This document shows positions 60,304 through 64,000 of a DNA stretch of 64,000 nucleotides, one piece after another. Both the position numbers and the translations under genes were made by a program. A model generated the notes under the pieces. The model was not told the origin of the DNA. It was given only the letters and a program-made list of their open reading frames with translations, and made no database searches. Source of the DNA: Boswellia sacra. Lineage: Eukaryota; Streptophyta; Magnoliopsida; Sapindales; Burseraceae. The stretch is taken from positions 434,001 to 498,000 of the forward strand of contig SNVD02011157.1 of the NCBI GenBank assembly GCA_013180625.2. The letters are read 5' to 3'. Position 1 is the stretch's first letter; each line of letters opens with the position of its first letter.

Positions 60304-62183
60304 TGTTGACCCAGGTATGGCAACCCAAGAGGGGGGGGTGAATTGGGTTTTTATGTATAAAAACGGATTTAGAAAACTTTTCTTGAAAGATCAAAATTAT
60401 TTAAATCTTTCTTTAAGAACAAAGGTGAAGAAGATGAAAATAGAATGCAATCAAGAGAATGGCAATAAAGAACAATCACAAGTGCAAGTAAATGTAAAGA
60501 AGATCGGGATAGAGAGAGTGCAAACTCGATGTACGTGGTTCGGCAAACCTTGCCTACGTCCACGGGCTCCTAGCTCAACGAGCTAAGCTTTCCACTAAGT
60601 TGTAGAAATCTTTACAACTTGCTTGATGAACAACCTCACCAAGACTTTTTCCTTCAACCCTTGATAACACCACACCAAGAGTTCTTCTTTGATGAACAAC
60701 CTCACCAAGGCAACTTCCTTCAACTCTTGACAATACTACATCAAGAGTTCTTCTTGATGAACAAACTCACCAAGGAAAGAGTTCTCTTAAGGATAACTTT
60801 TATCCTTTACAAGAAGATCTCACTCTCACCACATACAAGAACAAAGTAAATTTTTAAAATAAAAGTACAACTCTCTTCAAAGAGTAGATAAAGAATATAA
60901 AAGCTCTCTAGACTTGATATTTCTCTTGTTTTTTTTGCTTGATAAAATGCTTGTTGAATGCATGGGAGAAGGGCTCCTTTTATAGGGTAATGGGATGAAC
61001 TTAATCAAATGAAGACACCAACTACAAATTTTCTGCCCACCATAAAAACTGTAATCTTGTCTGCCATTTTTGTCAATGTTCCGTTTGAAATTTGAAAATC
61101 TGCAAAAAAAAAAAAGATCTGCACAATTGAATAAGATTTCCAACGCATCAAGAACCAAGTAATTTGAATATCTGTAGCTTAAGATATGGCCAAAAAACCA
61201 TTCGGTGCTCATGTGACTTAATTTTTCTTCCATGTGTTAGTCCACCGACTTGGATGTGTATTATGTCGGCCTTCTGTTTGAAATTTGAATTTCTTCAAAG
61301 AATATGAAATCTGCTCCATTGAATCATCTTTCCAATGCCACAAGAATCAAGTCGTTTAGATATCTCTAACTCAAGATATGGATAAAATATCATTCGATGC
61401 TCAAATGAGTTGATTTTTCTTCTCTATGTCAGTCCACCAAATTGCATGTCAATTATGTCAGCCTTATGTTTGAAATTTGAATTTATTCAAAACATATGAA
61501 ATGTGATTCATTAAGTCCTCTTTCCAATGCTGCAAGAATCAAGTCATTTGGATATCTCTAACTCAAGATATGGATAAAACATCATTCGGTGCTCAAATGA
61601 GTTAATTTTTCTTCTCTGTGTCAGTCCACCGAATTGCATGTCAATTATGTTAGCCTTCCGTTTGAAATTTGAATTTTTTCAAAACATATGAAATGTGCTT
61701 CATTAAGTCCTCTTTCCAATGCCGTAAGAATCAAGTCATTTTATTTTTCTAGCTCAAGATATGTCCAAAAGAATATTCGGTGCTCATGTCAGCTGCTTCC
61801 ATTTGTCTTTCAACTTGCATGATGATTTGGATAACCTTACACTTGAAATTTGAATTTATTTAAAACATATTAAATGTTATAAATTAGTAAGATTTCCAAA
61901 GGCTCAAGAATCACATTATTTGGACATTTGTAGAGAATTATATGATCAATTGATTGAACATTGCTCATATGTCACATTCCTTGAATCAAACCTTGCTCTT
62001 AAACTTTGGTCCCTTTAACATGTAGTCTTCTCCTTAGCTTCAACACTTCATTTTAATAAGCCTCTTGATTTTACAATTATTTCAATGATCTTACTCTTAC
62101 ACATAAATAAACATGTTAGTAAATCTCAATTAATCAATGTGTATTGTTATCATCAAAATTATCATGTAGCCTTAGCGCTAACA
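60304..62183 (-). repeat. 5' LTR of Sirevirus 2 (1880 bp)
   Basis: It aligns with 45144-47226. It has three 65-bp units (near 60624, 60691, 60756) and three ~192-bp units (near 61236, 61427, 61619), one fewer of the long units than the partner LTR. Confidence 0.96.
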
Positions 62184-62839
62184 GGTGGACCTAGGCCCAT
62201 GAACCAAGGCCTTATGTTTATAGAAGAAATGATTTTCTAGAATTGAGGGGAAGGAAAAAAAAAGGAGGGAAGAGTTTCACAGTTCCAGGAAGAGAAGAAG
62301 AGAAGAAGGAGAAGAAGAAAAGAGAGGAAAAATTTCAAAGAAGTATATAAGCTTGAAAAACAAGTAGGGATTTTCTAATACTATGCTTACCTTATGTCAT
62401 GTATTTTGTTGTTTAATTGATATTGGGTTGTTATGTATGTGATCTATTATAAATTGATCATTTTGTTGCTAGGATGATGAACTATGAGTGATACTACTTA
62501 TTGTAAGTTGATTGTTTGTGGTTTGAATGAGGAATTATGTGTGAAAACTAAGTGTTGATGAAGTGAAGTACATATGGTTTTGAGGGGAGTTGTAGTTCAT
62601 GTGACTGCCTTGTGTTGTTTAAGTTGATGCATTTTTTTGGATTGAGAATTGTATGATTTTTCATTTGTTTAGGAAAATAGGCATATGAAGCTTTAATTAG
62701 CCACTGATTTCGTTGAATTTGGAGTTAAAATGGATTTTTGGTGAATTTTTGAGCTTAGAGGTCGAAATATGGAAATGAAATGGTGTGACCGACTTAATGA
62801 AACAGGTTTACATGTCTGCATGCAGCTTCTGACCTTTCA

Positions 62840-62948
62840 CTCGACACTTTCCTGTCGAGTGTACAATGAACATTGTCGAGTGAACAGTATCGAGTGCACA
62901 ATATCGAGTGCACTGTGTCGAGTGTCGAGTGAACAGTATCGAGTGCAA
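62840..62948. repeat. TCGAGTG short-repeat array
   Basis: At least seven TCGAGTG words, many as TCGAGTGAACAGTA or TCGAGTGCACAAT, preceded by the inverse CTCGACA. Confidence 0.85.
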
Positions 62949-63052
62949 TCATAGAACCGACCTGAATGTACCCTTCTTATATGGATTTTTCATAAAAACT
63001 GTACTGCCTTGGGACTTATTCTAGAAATTATATTAAAGGGGTGTAAATGTAT

Positions 63053-63240
63053 GCATTGGACCTTGGATGGGCCGTTTTGTATATGGATCCAAGGAGAATG
63101 CGGATATGAAATCCTTAGTGTGGGACCTTAGATTGGTCGTTTTGTATACGGATCCAAGGAGAACACGAATATAATAATATAATGTGTTGGACCTTGGATG
63201 GGCCGTTTTGTATACGAATCCAAGGGGAACACGAATATAA
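63053..63240. repeat. Three tandem ~65-bp repeats
   Basis: Units start near 63055, 63121 and 63184. Each reads like TTGGACCTTGGATGGGCCG, then TTTTGTATACGGATCCAAGG and GAACACGAATAT. Confidence 0.88.
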
Positions 63241-63706
63241 ATTTGACTGCGAATGAACATAATTTTTTGATTTATTATGATTGAGTGTGCAACTTTGTAA
63301 TTGAGTAATTATTGAATGCGTGTGATTTAGTATAATGTTAGAATTTTTCCTACTGGGCTTTATGCTCACCCGCTCCTTCAACAGGTACACAGAAGGATGG
63401 TCATCCTAGTGATGTTCCAGAGCTTTTCTAGAGAGTCTGGAGTCTGCATGCATACAATGATTTTTGGGGGCGGTCTTGTTTCTCCTAGCTTATGATGGGA
63501 GATTTTGTTATGTGATTAGCAATTTATGTATTGAATTTAGTCACCAGTGCATGTAAAGTTTATTTTGAATAAATAGTCAAATGTTGTAATGAATTCATGT
63601 GATGTATAATATATATATATGAGATATTGATGATGAACTTTTATTAATTTCAAATTCAACCACCCCTAAAGTCTCTAAATAAGAGATGTTAGGGCGTGAC
63701 AGTTAC

Positions 63707-64000
63707 TTAGAATGAATATCCAAATATATGAATGTATGAAATATTTTATTACTGTTAAAGAACAAATGATGCAATCCTCTTCCCATTCCCCCACGTATGA
63801 CAGAAATGTAATCTATTCTCCTCCCTCTTTCTTTGTATGAATATATAACTGTTTTGATTGAATAATCACACAACATGTTTAATGAAAATAAAAATAAAAA
63901 TGTGTGCATAAAATAAGTCATCTAAGTGACTAAGTAACAACATGAGATATTCTTATTTGATATTTCCCAAGTGGAGGTCGGATTCACATCCGGGCGAGTT
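63707..64000. other. AT-rich end of window, nothing recognised
   Basis: No supported feature after the GTTAC flank. Confidence 0.5.

Larger units (their letters stand above)
45144..62183 (-). mobile_element. Sirevirus-type Ty1/copia retrotransposon 2 (17.0 kb with two nested insertions)
   Basis: LTRs at 45144-47226 and 60304-62183 have TG/CA ends and share an exact 5-bp duplication GGTGG (45139-45143 and 62184-62188). An exact tRNA-iMet PBS and the PPT AAAAAGGGGGAGAT are present. Minus-strand gag, protease, integrase, RT and RNase H are in copia order. Removing the LINE and the solo LTR leaves about 9.0 kb. The LTRs differ at about 8 positions in the first 290 by eye, so this copy is younger than Sirevirus 1. 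Only about 240 bp separate RNase H from the 3' LTR, so it has no envelope-like ORF. Confidence 0.96.
45025..63701 (-). mobile_element. Gypsy-type solo LTR split by Sirevirus 2 (inferred)
   Basis: The right end reads GGGCGTGACA on plus, i.e. TGTCACGCCC on minus, a typical long-LTR gypsy start. The left end is proposed at TGTGGAGTTTTAAAAG (45025). The flanks ATTAC (45020-45024) and GTTAC (63702-63706) match at 4 of 5 bases. Only 45025-45143 and 62189-63701 belong to it, about 1.6 kb. The middle is Sirevirus 2 with its GGTGG duplication. No gag or pol of its own is seen. The right boundary is much safer than the left one. Confidence 0.5.
62189..63701 (-). repeat. Right part of the gypsy-type LTR
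   Basis: It contains a GA-rich block (62236-62335), a TCGAGTG array (62840-62948) and three ~65-bp repeats. It also has a TGAGCATAAAGCCCAGTAGG motif read on minus, like the conserved segment of long gypsy LTRs. It ends in GGGCGTGACA. Confidence 0.65.

Noticed and set aside
62840..62948. CRISPR-like array
   Set aside because: Units of 7 bases without regular spacers, in a plant LTR; not a CRISPR.
1..64000. tRNA, rRNA and known microRNA genes
   Set aside because: Visual scan on both strands found no cloverleaf B-box/A-box pair, no rRNA-like block and no recalled conserved miRNA sequence. The only tRNA-related matches are the two retrotransposon PBS sites.

Overview
The window is eudicot nuclear DNA: AT-rich, with two spliced protein genes of ordinary plant type and a large mass of plant transposable elements. 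Gene-like ORFs in the repeats use plant Sirevirus (Ty1/copia), L1-type LINE and long-LTR gypsy-type signatures. The species cannot be named from the sequence. There is no bacterial, plasmid or CRISPR-type content.

Only two host genes can be supported, both on the minus strand. An ERF003-type AP2/ERF transcription factor (26582-27375, two exons, 171 aa) has an intron inside its AP2 domain. A complete 11-exon RAE1/Gle2 WD40 mRNA-export factor (35093-40381, 349 aa) joins without a frame error at every GT-AG junction. The two genes lie in the middle of the window between two blocks of nested transposons.

Left part (1-11.5 kb): gene-free DNA seeded with short non-autonomous DNA transposons. Two are hAT-type with exact 8-bp target duplications (466-1238 and 9779-10262). 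There are also a Mutator-like MITE, two foldback elements, and at least five copies of one MITE family with long terminal inverted repeats.

Nest 1 (11553-23944, minus): a Sirevirus with 0.87-kb LTRs, PBS, PPT and the 5-bp duplication AAATT. It carries gag, protease, integrase, RT-RNase H and an extra 3' reading frame of the SIRE 'envelope-like' type. It landed inside a MITE, and its gag was later split by a 3.4-kb solo LTR (19502-22928, duplication TACAT).

Nest 2 (45025-63701): a gypsy-type solo LTR, inferred, was split by a second Sirevirus (45144-62183, duplication GGTGG, LTRs 2.08 and 1.88 kb). That Sirevirus was hit by an L1-type LINE in its pol (48900-55090, 15-bp duplication) and by a solo LTR of its own family, in the opposite orientation, in its gag (57153-58943, duplication ATTTT). 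With the insertions removed, both Sireviruses come to about 9.0 kb. Degenerate fragments of another retroelement ORF lie at 41.7-43.6 kb.

All element genes carry stops or frameshifts. The window is best read as two conserved genes between layered retrotransposon nests whose order of insertion can be reconstructed.
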